Assembly (NCBI RefSeq): GCF_034674885.1
Contig: NZ_JAUCDS010000001.1
Span: forward strand, 239,003-303,002
From: Castellaniella sp034674885
Lineage (GTDB): Bacteria; Pseudomonadota; Gammaproteobacteria; Burkholderiales; Burkholderiaceae_B
Length of the DNA: 64,000 bases
Direction: 5' to 3'
In this document: in pieces, positions 1-7,353 of the stretch
Numbering within the stretch: position 1 is the first letter of the stretch
Layout of the letters: each line of letters starts with the position of its first letter
The notes under the pieces: model-generated
What the model saw: only the letters and a program-made list of their open reading frames with translations
What the model was told of the DNA's origin: nothing
Databases searched by the model: none
Translations under genes and position numbers: made by a program

Positions 1-540
1 GAACAGCATCGCGGCAAAGAGCTCTCCGACGGAGATCTGGGCCAGCGACGCATACACCACGGCCACCACGGACGGCGGAATCATGGTCCCCAGGGACCCG
101 CCCGCGCAGATGGTGCCCGCAATCAGCGAATTGTCATAGCGGAAGCGCTGCATGGCGGGGATCGCCATCAGGCCGACCATGACCTCGACCGCCCCCACCA
201 CCCCGGCCGCTGCGGCAAAAGTGGCGCCCATGGCGATGGTTGCGACGGCCAGCCCCCCAGGCAGCCGGCCCAGCCACAGCTGCATGGTGCGAAACAAGCG
301 CGCCGCGATCCCGGAGCGCTCCAGGATCGCGCCCATCAGCACGAACATAGGGATCGCAGACAGAATGTAATTGGTGGTGGCCGAATACAGGCCGCCATAG
401 AGCTGGTTGAAAACCTGATCGCCAAAGGCGAACCATCCGGCGATCAGCGCGGGGATGATCAGGGAAAAAGAAACCGGGATGCCCAGGAAGATCAGCAGGA
501 ACATCCCCGGAAACATCAGGGCGGCAATCGTCGAATTCAT
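1..540 (-). CDS. dctM: TRAP transporter large permease, DctM type (partial, runs off left edge)
   Basis: N-terminal 180 residues of a TRAP large membrane subunit, which forms the cation-driven uptake channel for a carboxylate. The translation opens MNSTIAALMFPGMFLLIFLG and continues through successive hydrophobic helices with family-typical stretches: PMFVLMGAILERSG, a GRLPGGLAVATIAMGATFAAAAG segment broken by small residues, and CAGGSLGTMIPPS. The ATG (540-538) overlaps the TGA of the upstream dctQ by one base, so the two are translationally coupled. The C-terminal half lies outside the window. The substrate cannot be read from this subunit. Identification is confident from the motifs and the dctP-dctQ-dctM order. 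Confidence 0.93.
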   Translation of the reverse strand, partial: MNSTIAALMFPGMFLLIFLGIPVSFSLIIPALIAGWFAFGDQVFNQLYGGLYSATTNYILSAIPMFVLMGAILERSGIAARLFRTMQLWLGRLPGGLAVATIAMGATFAAAAGVVGAVEVMVGLMAIPAMQRFRYDNSLIAGTICAGGSLGTMIPPSVVAVVYASLAQISVGELFAAMLF

Positions 541-1058
541 CAATGTTCCTTCTTGGCGTCCGGGTCCTGGCCGAAGAAGGCCCGCAGGCCTTCCGCCACC
601 AGTTGCAGGGTCAAGGCGACCAGGCCGATTGCGATAAGCAGATAGAACGGCCACATCAACGGAGCCCAGGGGCTGACGGTTTCCACTTCGTGACGCACCC
701 AGGCCCGCCAGGTGTGCGACAGGGCGACCCAGGACAGCATGCCGAAGAACGGCGCCAGGATCAGCAGGTAGGCCACCCCCTGCACCGCGCCGTTGAATCG
801 CGCGGGCAGGCGGTTGCGCAAGACGTCGATGCGGATGTGTGCATCTTCACGCAGCACGTAGGCCACTCCCAGCAGGAAGACGGCGCCGTTGGCCATGTAG
901 GCGATGTCAAATGCCCAGACCGTGGGCGCATCGAACACGTAGCGGGCGAAGACCTCGTAGACCATGGACATGGTCAACACGGCCGCCGCCACGCTCGCCA
1001 GTTGGGACGCGCACCACGACACGCCATTTGCAAATCGGGTCAGGGCATTGAGCATCAT
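540..1058 (-). CDS. dctQ: TRAP transporter small permease, DctQ type
   Basis: A 172-residue inner membrane protein with about four transmembrane helices, the usual size and layout of the small TRAP subunit. The first helix is followed by the family-typical MVYEVFARYVFDAP stretch and by ANGAVFLLGVAYVLRED. It pairs with DctM and delivers substrate from the periplasmic DctP. It lies 24 bases after dctP and overlaps dctM by one base, so it is the middle gene of a dctPQM operon. The start has two adjacent ATG codons (MML); the first is taken. Sequence divergence is normal for this family; gene order carries part of the call. Confidence 0.9.
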   Translation of the reverse strand: MMLNALTRFANGVSWCASQLASVAAAVLTMSMVYEVFARYVFDAPTVWAFDIAYMANGAVFLLGVAYVLREDAHIRIDVLRNRLPARFNGAVQGVAYLLILAPFFGMLSWVALSHTWRAWVRHEVETVSPWAPLMWPFYLLIAIGLVALTLQLVAEGLRAFFGQDPDAKKEH

Positions 1059-1082
1059 GGCCTCGTGAAGTGAAGTCGCGCG

Positions 1083-2138
1083 TCAGTCGCGGATCAGATA
1101 ACCGCTTTCCGCCTTCCAGCGCTTGTGGTAGGCCTCGTAGTCGGCCAGCACTTCCGCCATTTCCGGCTTGCCGGCAGCCTTTTGGGCGTCGGCCGTCTTG
1201 TGCATCCAGTCATAGCCGGCATCGGACAGCTGTTTGACGAAGGCCGAATCCAGAGTAATGATTTCGTTACGGCCGCTGCGGTACTTTTCCATGGCCTTCA
1301 TGTCCGCGTCATAGAAATAGTCCAGGCTCTGTTCGGTGGTCAGCTGCGCGGCGGCTTCGATCAGCGGCTTCAGATCCGCAGGCACCTTGTCCCAGGTTTC
1401 CTGCTTCAGGAAGACTTCCCACATGAAGGTCGGCTGATGCACGCCAGGCACCACGATGTACTTGGCTGCCTGATGAAAGCCCTCGGGCATGTTGGCCGAC
1501 GGCGGGGCCCATTCGACGGCATCCACGCCCTTGCGTTGCAGCAGCGTGTAGGTTTCGCCCGCCGGCACCACGGTCGGGACCGCGCCGAAATAATCCCGCA
1601 TGACTTCGGCCCAGGCGCCGGAGGTGCGGTACTTCATGCCTTTGAGGTCTTCCGCGTTGCGGATCGGCTTGTTCGAATGCGCCAGGATCTCGGACGAGCC
1701 GATGCCGACGATCATGGTCTTCAGGCCCTGTTCCGAGCGCAGCTTTTCCAGTTTTTCCTTGCCGCCGCCCTGATACAGCCAGGCCTTGTAGGCATCCGGC
1801 CCCATGCCGCCCGGGAAGCCGGCAAAAATGGCGTTCACGGGATTCTGGTTCACCAGGTAGCTGGACGTGGAATGGCCGGCCTCGATCACGCCGTCCTGCA
1901 CCGAGTCGAAGACCTTCAGGGCCGGCACGATGACGCCCGCGCCAAAGGGCTGGATCTCAACGCGCCCCGACGTGATGGTCTTCACGTTGGTAGCGAAGCG
2001 TTCGAGAAAATTCTGGTAGAACGGCGAGCCCTCGGGCACCGACGTGGGCACGCGCCACGTCACGTCAGCGGCGGACGCCGCGCCCACAGCGCACGCCGAC
2101 AGGGCCGCTACGGCCAGACTGCGAAAAATGGTCTTCAT
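1083..2138 (-). CDS. dctP: TRAP transporter substrate-binding protein, DctP family (2-oxoacid-like)
   Basis: A 351-residue periplasmic binding protein with a clear signal peptide (MKTIFRSLAVAALSACAVGA, predicted cut after ASA). The mature part shows the DctP fold signatures: the GAGVIVPALKVFDSVQDGVI segment, LAHSNKPIRNAEDLKGMKYR with the conserved carboxylate-binding Arg in KYRTSG, and DAVEWAPPSANMPEGFHQAA. The last stretch resembles the TakP-like subgroup that binds 2-oxoacids, so a keto acid or similar monocarboxylate is the best guess; the ligand is inferred. It is the first gene of the operon with dctQ and dctM, and is divergent from the 4-OT gene. The 169 bases upstream are AT-rich and should hold its promoter. 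Confidence 0.92.
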   Translation of the reverse strand: MKTIFRSLAVAALSACAVGAASAADVTWRVPTSVPEGSPFYQNFLERFATNVKTITSGRVEIQPFGAGVIVPALKVFDSVQDGVIEAGHSTSSYLVNQNPVNAIFAGFPGGMGPDAYKAWLYQGGGKEKLEKLRSEQGLKTMIVGIGSSEILAHSNKPIRNAEDLKGMKYRTSGAWAEVMRDYFGAVPTVVPAGETYTLLQRKGVDAVEWAPPSANMPEGFHQAAKYIVVPGVHQPTFMWEVFLKQETWDKVPADLKPLIEAAAQLTTEQSLDYFYDADMKAMEKYRSGRNEIITLDSAFVKQLSDAGYDWMHKTADAQKAAGKPEMAEVLADYEAYHKRWKAESGYLIRD

Positions 2139-2307
2139 GTTTCCCCCGGGTAATAGTAGGTGTCAGCATTCTCGCTGAACGGCCAGTCTAATATCCAATA
2201 AATATATTTACAACATATTAAGGGTAAACACTGAAGACCCTCCATGGCCGGTCCGGCCTGGAGGATATGCTAGGCTTGCCTGTCTTTCCCCATCTCCGGA
2301 GACTCGC

Positions 2308-2496
2308 ATGCCCACCATGCACATTGAATTGTTCGAAGGCCGTACCCCCGAAAAGAAACGCGAACTGGTGCAGGCCCTGACTGAACGCACCTGCGAGGTG
2401 CTCGGCTGCCAGCCGGGAGCCGTGGACATCATCCTGACCGAGATCCGCAAGGATCACTGGGCCTCCGGCGGCGTGCTGTGGTCCGAAAAATCGTAG
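2308..2496 (+). CDS. 4-oxalocrotonate tautomerase family protein
   Basis: A 62-residue protein of the 4-OT/macrophage-inhibitory-factor-like tautomerase family. These small subunits form hexamers and use the amino-terminal proline as catalytic base. Proline follows the initiator Met (MPTMHIELFEGRTPEKKREL), and the family-typical TEIRKDHWASGG stretch lies near the C-terminus. The length is exactly that of the short 4-OT group. The neighbouring TRAP operon is divergent, so a link between them is possible but unproved. No aromatic meta-cleavage genes are nearby, so the physiological substrate is unknown. Confidence 0.88.
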   Translation: MPTMHIELFEGRTPEKKRELVQALTERTCEVLGCQPGAVDIILTEIRKDHWASGGVLWSEKS

Positions 2497-2500
2497 CGGC

Positions 2501-2878
2501 CTATTTCTGCTGACCGACCAGCCTCTCGACCTTCTTGCGCAACTCGGGGTCCTTGCGCACGGCATGGCTGATGCCGTTGTATTCGGCCACGCTCATGCCG
2601 CCCGCCTCGACCCGGTCCACCATTTTCTGGTCGGCCTCGACCCGGATCGCCTGCCGGGCGTTCTCATCGGAGGCTGCCTCGAAACGGGGTTGGTATTCGG
2701 CCACCACGCCGCTGACCTCGCGCACGGCGCCGGCATACCGCTGTAATTGTTCATCCGTCGGCTGATCGATCGCCTCGTAGGCGGCGCCGGGGCCCGCTGC
2801 ACGGACTGCCGTCATCGGCCCGGCCAATCCCAGGGCGATCACGGAAGCGGCCATGAACGCTTTCATCACATGATTCAT
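2501..2878 (-). CDS. Secreted DUF4168 family protein
   Basis: A 125-residue protein with a signal peptide (MNHVMKAFMAASVIALGLAG, predicted cut after VRA). The mature part is one alpha-helical DUF4168 domain: TDEQLQRYAGAVREVSGVV, then MVDRVEAGGMSVAEYNGISH and DPELRKKVERL, which are the family's recognisable landmarks. The function of DUF4168 is unknown; members are periplasmic and common in proteobacteria and cyanobacteria. Its stop lies 4 bases from the stop of the convergent 4-OT gene. No operon partner is evident. Confidence 0.8.
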   Translation of the reverse strand: MNHVMKAFMAASVIALGLAGPMTAVRAAGPGAAYEAIDQPTDEQLQRYAGAVREVSGVVAEYQPRFEAASDENARQAIRVEADQKMVDRVEAGGMSVAEYNGISHAVRKDPELRKKVERLVGQQK

Positions 2879-3117
2879 TTCTGACTCCTGATGCTCGTGA
2901 ACAACGTTCCCATGATGACGACGCCCCCCACCCGTTTCAAGTTTCCCGATGCTCGGTCCTGTAACGGCATACCACGGTCGCCTCTGGTTGAAGGGGCGCC
3001 GCGACAGCTACACTGATCGAATGAATGCCCGCCAGGCGCGCCAGCCCGGCGTCCGAGGCCGCATGGACCGGAATCCGACGATGGATTCCACCCCGTTTCA
3101 GGATGGAGAACACACAA

Positions 3118-3774
3118 ATGGATACGGATTTCTGGCTGCAGCGCTGGGAACATGGTCAGACCGGCTTTCACCAAAGCCGCGTCATGCCGCTGCTGCAAAA
3201 ACACTGGGCTGCCCTGGACCTGCCTCAGGGCAGCCGGGTGCTGGTGCCCCTGGCAGGCAAATCCCTGGACGTCGCCTGGCTGGCCGCCCAGGGCCACCGC
3301 GTGCTGGCCGTGGAACTCTCGCCCCTGGCGGTTCAGCAGTTTTTCGACGAACACCAGCTGACGCCGGCGATCAGCGAGGTGCCCCAGGGCCGTCTGTACC
3401 AGGCCGGCGGCATCGACTTTCTGTGCGGCGACATCTTCGATCTGGATGCGGCCACGCTGGCCAGCTGCCGGGCCTGCTACGACCGGGCTGCCCTGATCGC
3501 CCTGACACCCGCGCTGCGCGCCCGCTACGTCGCCCATGTCTACGGGCAACTGCCGGCGGGCTGCCACACGCTGCTGCTGACGCTGGACTACCCCCAGGCC
3601 GAAATGGATGGGCCGCCGTTCTCCGTGCCGGATGCGGAAATCCAGGCCCATTACGGGGCCCGCTGGCAGATCGACACACTGGAGACCCGCAATGTCCTGG
3701 AACACGAGCCCAAGTTCGCGGCGCGCGGCGTCACTCGCATGAGCACCACGGTCTACCGGCTGAGCGCCCGATAG
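3118..3774 (+). CDS. tpm: Thiopurine S-methyltransferase
   Basis: A 218-residue class I SAM-dependent methyltransferase of the bacterial TPMT type, which methylates thiopurines and in bacteria also selenium or tellurium oxyanions. Landmarks are FWLQRWEHGQTGFHQ at the N-terminus, the SAM-binding RVLVPLAGKSLDVAWLAAQG and FFDEHQLTP. The start at 3118 is preferred because GGAGA lies 8 bases upstream and because the family starts with M-x-x-x-FW; an in-frame upstream ATG at 3025 would add 31 residues of non-family sequence. It is a lone gene followed by the HiPIP gene. Confidence 0.92.
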   Translation: MDTDFWLQRWEHGQTGFHQSRVMPLLQKHWAALDLPQGSRVLVPLAGKSLDVAWLAAQGHRVLAVELSPLAVQQFFDEHQLTPAISEVPQGRLYQAGGIDFLCGDIFDLDAATLASCRACYDRAALIALTPALRARYVAHVYGQLPAGCHTLLLTLDYPQAEMDGPPFSVPDAEIQAHYGARWQIDTLETRNVLEHEPKFAARGVTRMSTTVYRLSAR

Positions 3775-3873
3775 GCCGCCGGGCGGGCAAGGCAACTTGC
3801 CACCTGGGGCGAGCAGGCGAATAATGGACGGCAAAAGACATACTGGCCCGTGGGGGGTTCTCCAGGAATCCTC

Positions 3874-4182
3874 ATGAAAACATCTCGTCGCACTTTCTTG
3901 ATCTCCAGCGCAGGGCTGGTGTCCAGCCTGGCGCTCTCCCGCCAGGTGCTGGCGGCCGATCACGTCGATGAAAACAGCGCCCTGGCCAAACAGCTGGGCT
4001 ACAAGCACGACGCAGCCCAGGTCGACCAGGCGGCCCAACCCAAATTCAAGCCCGGCGAACACTGCGCCAACTGCCAGCTCTATCAGGGCAAGGCGGGCGA
4101 TGCCTGGGGGCCCTGTCCGATCTTCAGTGGCAAGGACGTATCCGAAAAAGGCTGGTGCAGCGCCTACACCCCCAAGGCCTGA
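3874..4182 (+). CDS. High-potential iron-sulfur protein (HiPIP), Tat-exported
   Basis: A 102-residue periplasmic electron carrier. The N-terminus is a twin-arginine signal (MKTSRRTFLISSAGLVSSLA) that would export the folded, cofactor-loaded protein. Four cysteines in the HiPIP pattern follow: the CANC pair, GPCPIF, and KGWCSAY, which bind one [4Fe-4S] cluster cycling between 3+ and 2+. HiPIPs usually donate electrons to photosynthetic reaction centres or terminal oxidases, or take them from periplasmic oxidations. The start at 3874 is chosen because it begins the Tat signal and has AGGA upstream; an in-frame start at 3850 lacks support. Confidence 0.93.
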   Translation: MKTSRRTFLISSAGLVSSLALSRQVLAADHVDENSALAKQLGYKHDAAQVDQAAQPKFKPGEHCANCQLYQGKAGDAWGPCPIFSGKDVSEKGWCSAYTPKA

Positions 4183-4271
4183 CCGTCACGCGCTCGGCGT
4201 CAGCGCCGGGCGCGGAACCGCGCCGCCCAAGCTGATAGCATGGAGCCTTTCCATTGCATCGGTTTTTCACC

Positions 4272-5294
4272 ATGACGCTTCTGATCACGGGCGGTGCCGG
4301 ATACATCGGTTCGCATACGGTCCTGGAATTTCTCAGCACCGGGCAGGATGTGCTGGTACTGGACAATCTCGGCAACAGTTCCCGCGAATCGCTGGCCCGA
4401 GTCGCCGCCCTGACGGGCCGCACTCCGGGCTTCGTCCAGGGCGACGTGCGTGACCGCGCATTGCTGGACCGGCTGTTCGCGCAGCACAGCATCAGCGGCG
4501 TGGTGCATTTCGCGGGCCTGAAGGCCGTGGGCGAAAGCGTGCGCGAACCGCTGCGCTACTACGACAACAACGTCAACGGCACACTGACCCTGTGCCAGGC
4601 CATGGCTGCTGCCGGCGTTTACCAGATGGTCTTCAGTTCCTCGGCTACCGTCTACGGCGACCCGGCAGACATGCCGATCACCGAAGCCTGCCCGACCGGT
4701 CAGCCCACCAATCCCTACGGCAGATCCAAGCTGATGGTCGAGCAAGTGCTGCAGGATCTGGCCGCCGCCGACCCCCGCTGGGCCATCGCCGTGCTGCGCT
4801 ATTTCAACCCCGTGGGCGCCCACGCCAGCGGCCGCATCGGCGAAGACCCGCACGGTATCCCCAACAACCTGCTGCCTTACATCAGCCAGGTGGCCGTGGG
4901 CCGGCTGGAACGCGTGTCGGTATTCGGCCACGATTACCCGACGCCTGACGGCACAGGCGTACGCGACTACATCCACGTGGTGGACCTGGCCCAGGGGCAC
5001 CTGGCCGCTCTGGCCTATCTGCAGCGGCACCCGGGGGCTCACATCTGGAACCTGGGCACCGGAACCGGCTATTCCGTGCTGGACATGATCCACGCATTCG
5101 AAGCCGCCAGCGGTCGTCCCATCCCCTACGTCCTGGCCCCCCGCCGCCCCGGCGACATCGCCGCCTGCTGGTCCGACCCTGCCAAGGCCCGACGCGACCT
5201 GGGCTGGCAGGCGCAGCGCGGCCTGACGCAGATGATGGCAGACGCCTGGCGCTGGCAATCCGGCAACCCGGATGGCTATCCGCCGGACAATTGA
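4272..5294 (+). CDS. galE: UDP-glucose 4-epimerase
   Basis: A 340-residue short-chain dehydrogenase of the GalE family, which interconverts UDP-glucose and UDP-galactose for cell-surface sugars. The Rossmann dinucleotide motif TGGAGYIGSHT is at the N-terminus, followed by FSSSATVYGDP (catalytic Ser/Thr region) and the catalytic YGRSK motif, then RYFNPVGAH and GTGVRDYIHVVDLA. The length matches the usual 338. ATG 4272 begins exactly at the Rossmann strand; a TTG at 4254 would add only six residues. No other sugar or polysaccharide gene is adjacent, so it looks like a stand-alone housekeeping gene. Confidence 0.95.
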   Translation: MTLLITGGAGYIGSHTVLEFLSTGQDVLVLDNLGNSSRESLARVAALTGRTPGFVQGDVRDRALLDRLFAQHSISGVVHFAGLKAVGESVREPLRYYDNNVNGTLTLCQAMAAAGVYQMVFSSSATVYGDPADMPITEACPTGQPTNPYGRSKLMVEQVLQDLAAADPRWAIAVLRYFNPVGAHASGRIGEDPHGIPNNLLPYISQVAVGRLERVSVFGHDYPTPDGTGVRDYIHVVDLAQGHLAALAYLQRHPGAHIWNLGTGTGYSVLDMIHAFEAASGRPIPYVLAPRRPGDIAACWSDPAKARRDLGWQAQRGLTQMMADAWRWQSGNPDGYPPDN

Positions 5295-5413
5295 CGCCAG
5301 CCAGGCACGAAAGTAGGCAGATATTCCCCGCTTACTGCATCGATCAATGACGTGGGGTTTTCCCTAATATAGCGGACATCCCATTCTGGACACCGCCCAG
5401 GCGAACCCTTGTC

Positions 5414-7168
5414 ATGAAAAACCTGAAAATCAGCACGCGGCTGGCCGCCGCGTTTGCGTTTCTGTTGTCTCTTGCCCTGATTGTGGCCTTGATCGGCATC
5501 TGGAATGCCCGCAGTTCCCAGGCCATCTCAAAAGAAATCGTCGAGCGTCAGCAGATCAACCAATTGATGACCGAGTGGGTCCGCGCCGTGGAAGTCCGCG
5601 CCAACCAGGTCATCGGCTACGTACTGGTGTCCGACCCGGACGTCCTGGAACACCTGAAAAAAGGCATCGACACCGCCACGGCCAACATCGCCCAATACGA
5701 CGTCCAGGCTCGGGCCCTGTTCAAATCCGGCGAATCCCTGCGCATGTACGGCGAAATCCTGGAACTGCGCAAGCAGTATCTAGCAGAGATGAACGCGGCC
5801 TTCGAAGCGCTGGACAAACGCCAATCCATCGTTGCCACGGAAATCGCGCGCGACAAGCTGCCGCAGCTGGGGCAAACCTACGTCAACACCATCGACAAGC
5901 TGCGCGCCTATCACAGCGCGGGCATCGAAGCGGCCCAGGCACTTCAGACGCAGCAGGCCCAGACCAGCGAAACCATCCTGATCATCGCCACCCTGCTGGC
6001 TTTCATCCTGGGGCCGCTGTTCGCCTGGCGGGTGATGCGCGCCATCACTCATCCGCTGCGCGACGCCGTTTCGGTGGCGGAAAGCATCGCCCACAACGAC
6101 CTCAGCCATCAGATCACGTCGACATCCACCAACGAAATCGGCCAGCTGCTGCAGGCCCTGGGCCGCATGGCGCAGAATCTGCGCAGCACCGTCGGCAAAG
6201 TGCGCGGCGGCGCCGATTCCATCGCCTCGGCTGCTGGCCAGATTTCCGCCGGCAACCTGGACCTGTCATCGCGCACCGAAGAGCAGGCCAGTTCCCTGGC
6301 GCAGACCGCCGCCACGATGGAAGAAATCACCGCCACCGTGCGCCAGAACGCCGACAACGCCCAACAGGCGAATTCCCTGGCCGCCGCCGCCGCGCACACG
6401 GCCTCCAGCGGGGGCGCCATGGTTGCCGAACTGGTGGGCACCATGGGCGAGATCAACAGCAAATCCCAGCAGGTCGCCGACATCATCGGCGTGATCGATT
6501 CGATCGCCTTCCAGACCAACATCCTGGCGCTGAACGCCGCCGTCGAGGCCGCCCGCGCCGGCGAACAGGGCCGGGGATTCGCCGTGGTCGCCGCCGAGGT
6601 CCGCGCCCTGGCGCAACGATCGGCCGGCGCCGCCAAGGAAATCAAGGACCTGATCGACACCTCCGTCCAGGCCGCCTCCAAGGGCAACGAGCAGGCCGCC
6701 CACGCCGGCAACACCATGCAGGAGATCGTCGACAGCATCAACCGCGTCACCGACATCATGGGCGAGATCAGCGCGGCCAGCCGCGAGCAGACCACCGGCA
6801 TCGAGGAAATCAATTCCGCCATCACCCAGATGGACGACGTCACCCGGCAAAACGCCAGCCTGGTGGAAGAATCCGCCGCCGCCGCGACCAGCCTGCAGGA
6901 ACAGGCCGACACGCTCGCCCACCTGGTGGCCACCTTCAACCTGGGCAACCAGGCCGATGCAGCAGGCGCCGGCGCGTCGGCCTACGCCCGGCCCGCAGCT
7001 GCCCCCCGCCTCCCCTCGGCCCCCGAAAAAACCATCAGCCCGGCCCCACAGCAACCCCGCCGGAAAACATCGGCCAACACCTCCGCTGCCGCTGTCCGCC
7101 CCGCGCTGCGCGCCCCCGGCAAGCCAGTGCCCGCCACGGCCAGCACGGAAGAATGGACTGAGTTCTGA
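5414..7168 (+). CDS. Methyl-accepting chemotaxis protein (first of a tandem pair)
   Basis: A 584-residue transmembrane chemoreceptor. Order: a cytoplasmic N-terminal stub, TM1 (about residues 10-30), a periplasmic four-helix-bundle sensor, TM2 (about 190-210), HAMP (RAITHPLRDAVSVAESIAHN), then a long signalling coiled coil. The hairpin tip IDSIAFQTNILALNAAVEAA and GRGFAVVAAEVRALAQRS are the sites that contact CheA and CheW. The C-terminal tail is Ala/Pro-rich and ends EEWTEF, a W-x-x-F tether similar to the CheR/CheB-binding pentapeptide. The ligand is unknown. It shares a 535-base identical segment with the next gene. An intrinsic terminator follows at 7217. Confidence 0.95.
   Translation: MKNLKISTRLAAAFAFLLSLALIVALIGIWNARSSQAISKEIVERQQINQLMTEWVRAVEVRANQVIGYVLVSDPDVLEHLKKGIDTATANIAQYDVQARALFKSGESLRMYGEILELRKQYLAEMNAAFEALDKRQSIVATEIARDKLPQLGQTYVNTIDKLRAYHSAGIEAAQALQTQQAQTSETILIIATLLAFILGPLFAWRVMRAITHPLRDAVSVAESIAHNDLSHQITSTSTNEIGQLLQALGRMAQNLRSTVGKVRGGADSIASAAGQISAGNLDLSSRTEEQASSLAQTAATMEEITATVRQNADNAQQANSLAAAAAHTASSGGAMVAELVGTMGEINSKSQQVADIIGVIDSIAFQTNILALNAAVEAARAGEQGRGFAVVAAEVRALAQRSAGAAKEIKDLIDTSVQAASKGNEQAAHAGNTMQEIVDSINRVTDIMGEISAASREQTTGIEEINSAITQMDDVTRQNASLVEESAAAATSLQEQADTLAHLVATFNLGNQADAAGAGASAYARPAAAPRLPSAPEKTISPAPQQPRRKTSANTSAAAVRPALRAPGKPVPATASTEEWTEF
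6236..6770 (+). repeat. Long direct repeat, copy 1 (inside the first chemoreceptor gene)
   Basis: 535 bases identical, base for base, to 8176-8710 (offset 1940). It covers the signalling domain from ISAGNLDLSSRTEEQ through NRVTDIMGEI. The genes on either side of the segment differ clearly in both DNA and protein, so identity stops sharply at both ends, apart from a further near-identical stretch to about 6896. Confidence 0.98.
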
Positions 7169-7216
7169 GGCGTCGTTCCTGCCGCCTCCGACCCGGGCGG
7201 CAGGACTCTGAGGATG

Positions 7217-7242
7217 AAAAGGCCCCCGACACGGCCCTTTTT
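7217..7242 (+). terminator. Intrinsic terminator between the two chemoreceptor genes
   Basis: AAAAGGCC and GGCCCTTTTT arms separated by a short loop form a hairpin ending in a T run, 48 bases after the first chemoreceptor stop. A second GC hairpin without a T tail (CCTGCCGCC and GGGCGGCAGG, about 7184-7205) precedes it. This suggests the second receptor has its own promoter. Confidence 0.7.
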
Positions 7243-7353
7243 GTGCCGTTTGGATTTGGACACACTTCGTACAATCGAGTGAAAAATCGTCCGGTCCGCG
7301 TCGGGCAGGCTGCCCGCGTGGTTCCGAAAGTCTCTCCATACCTCGAGAACTCC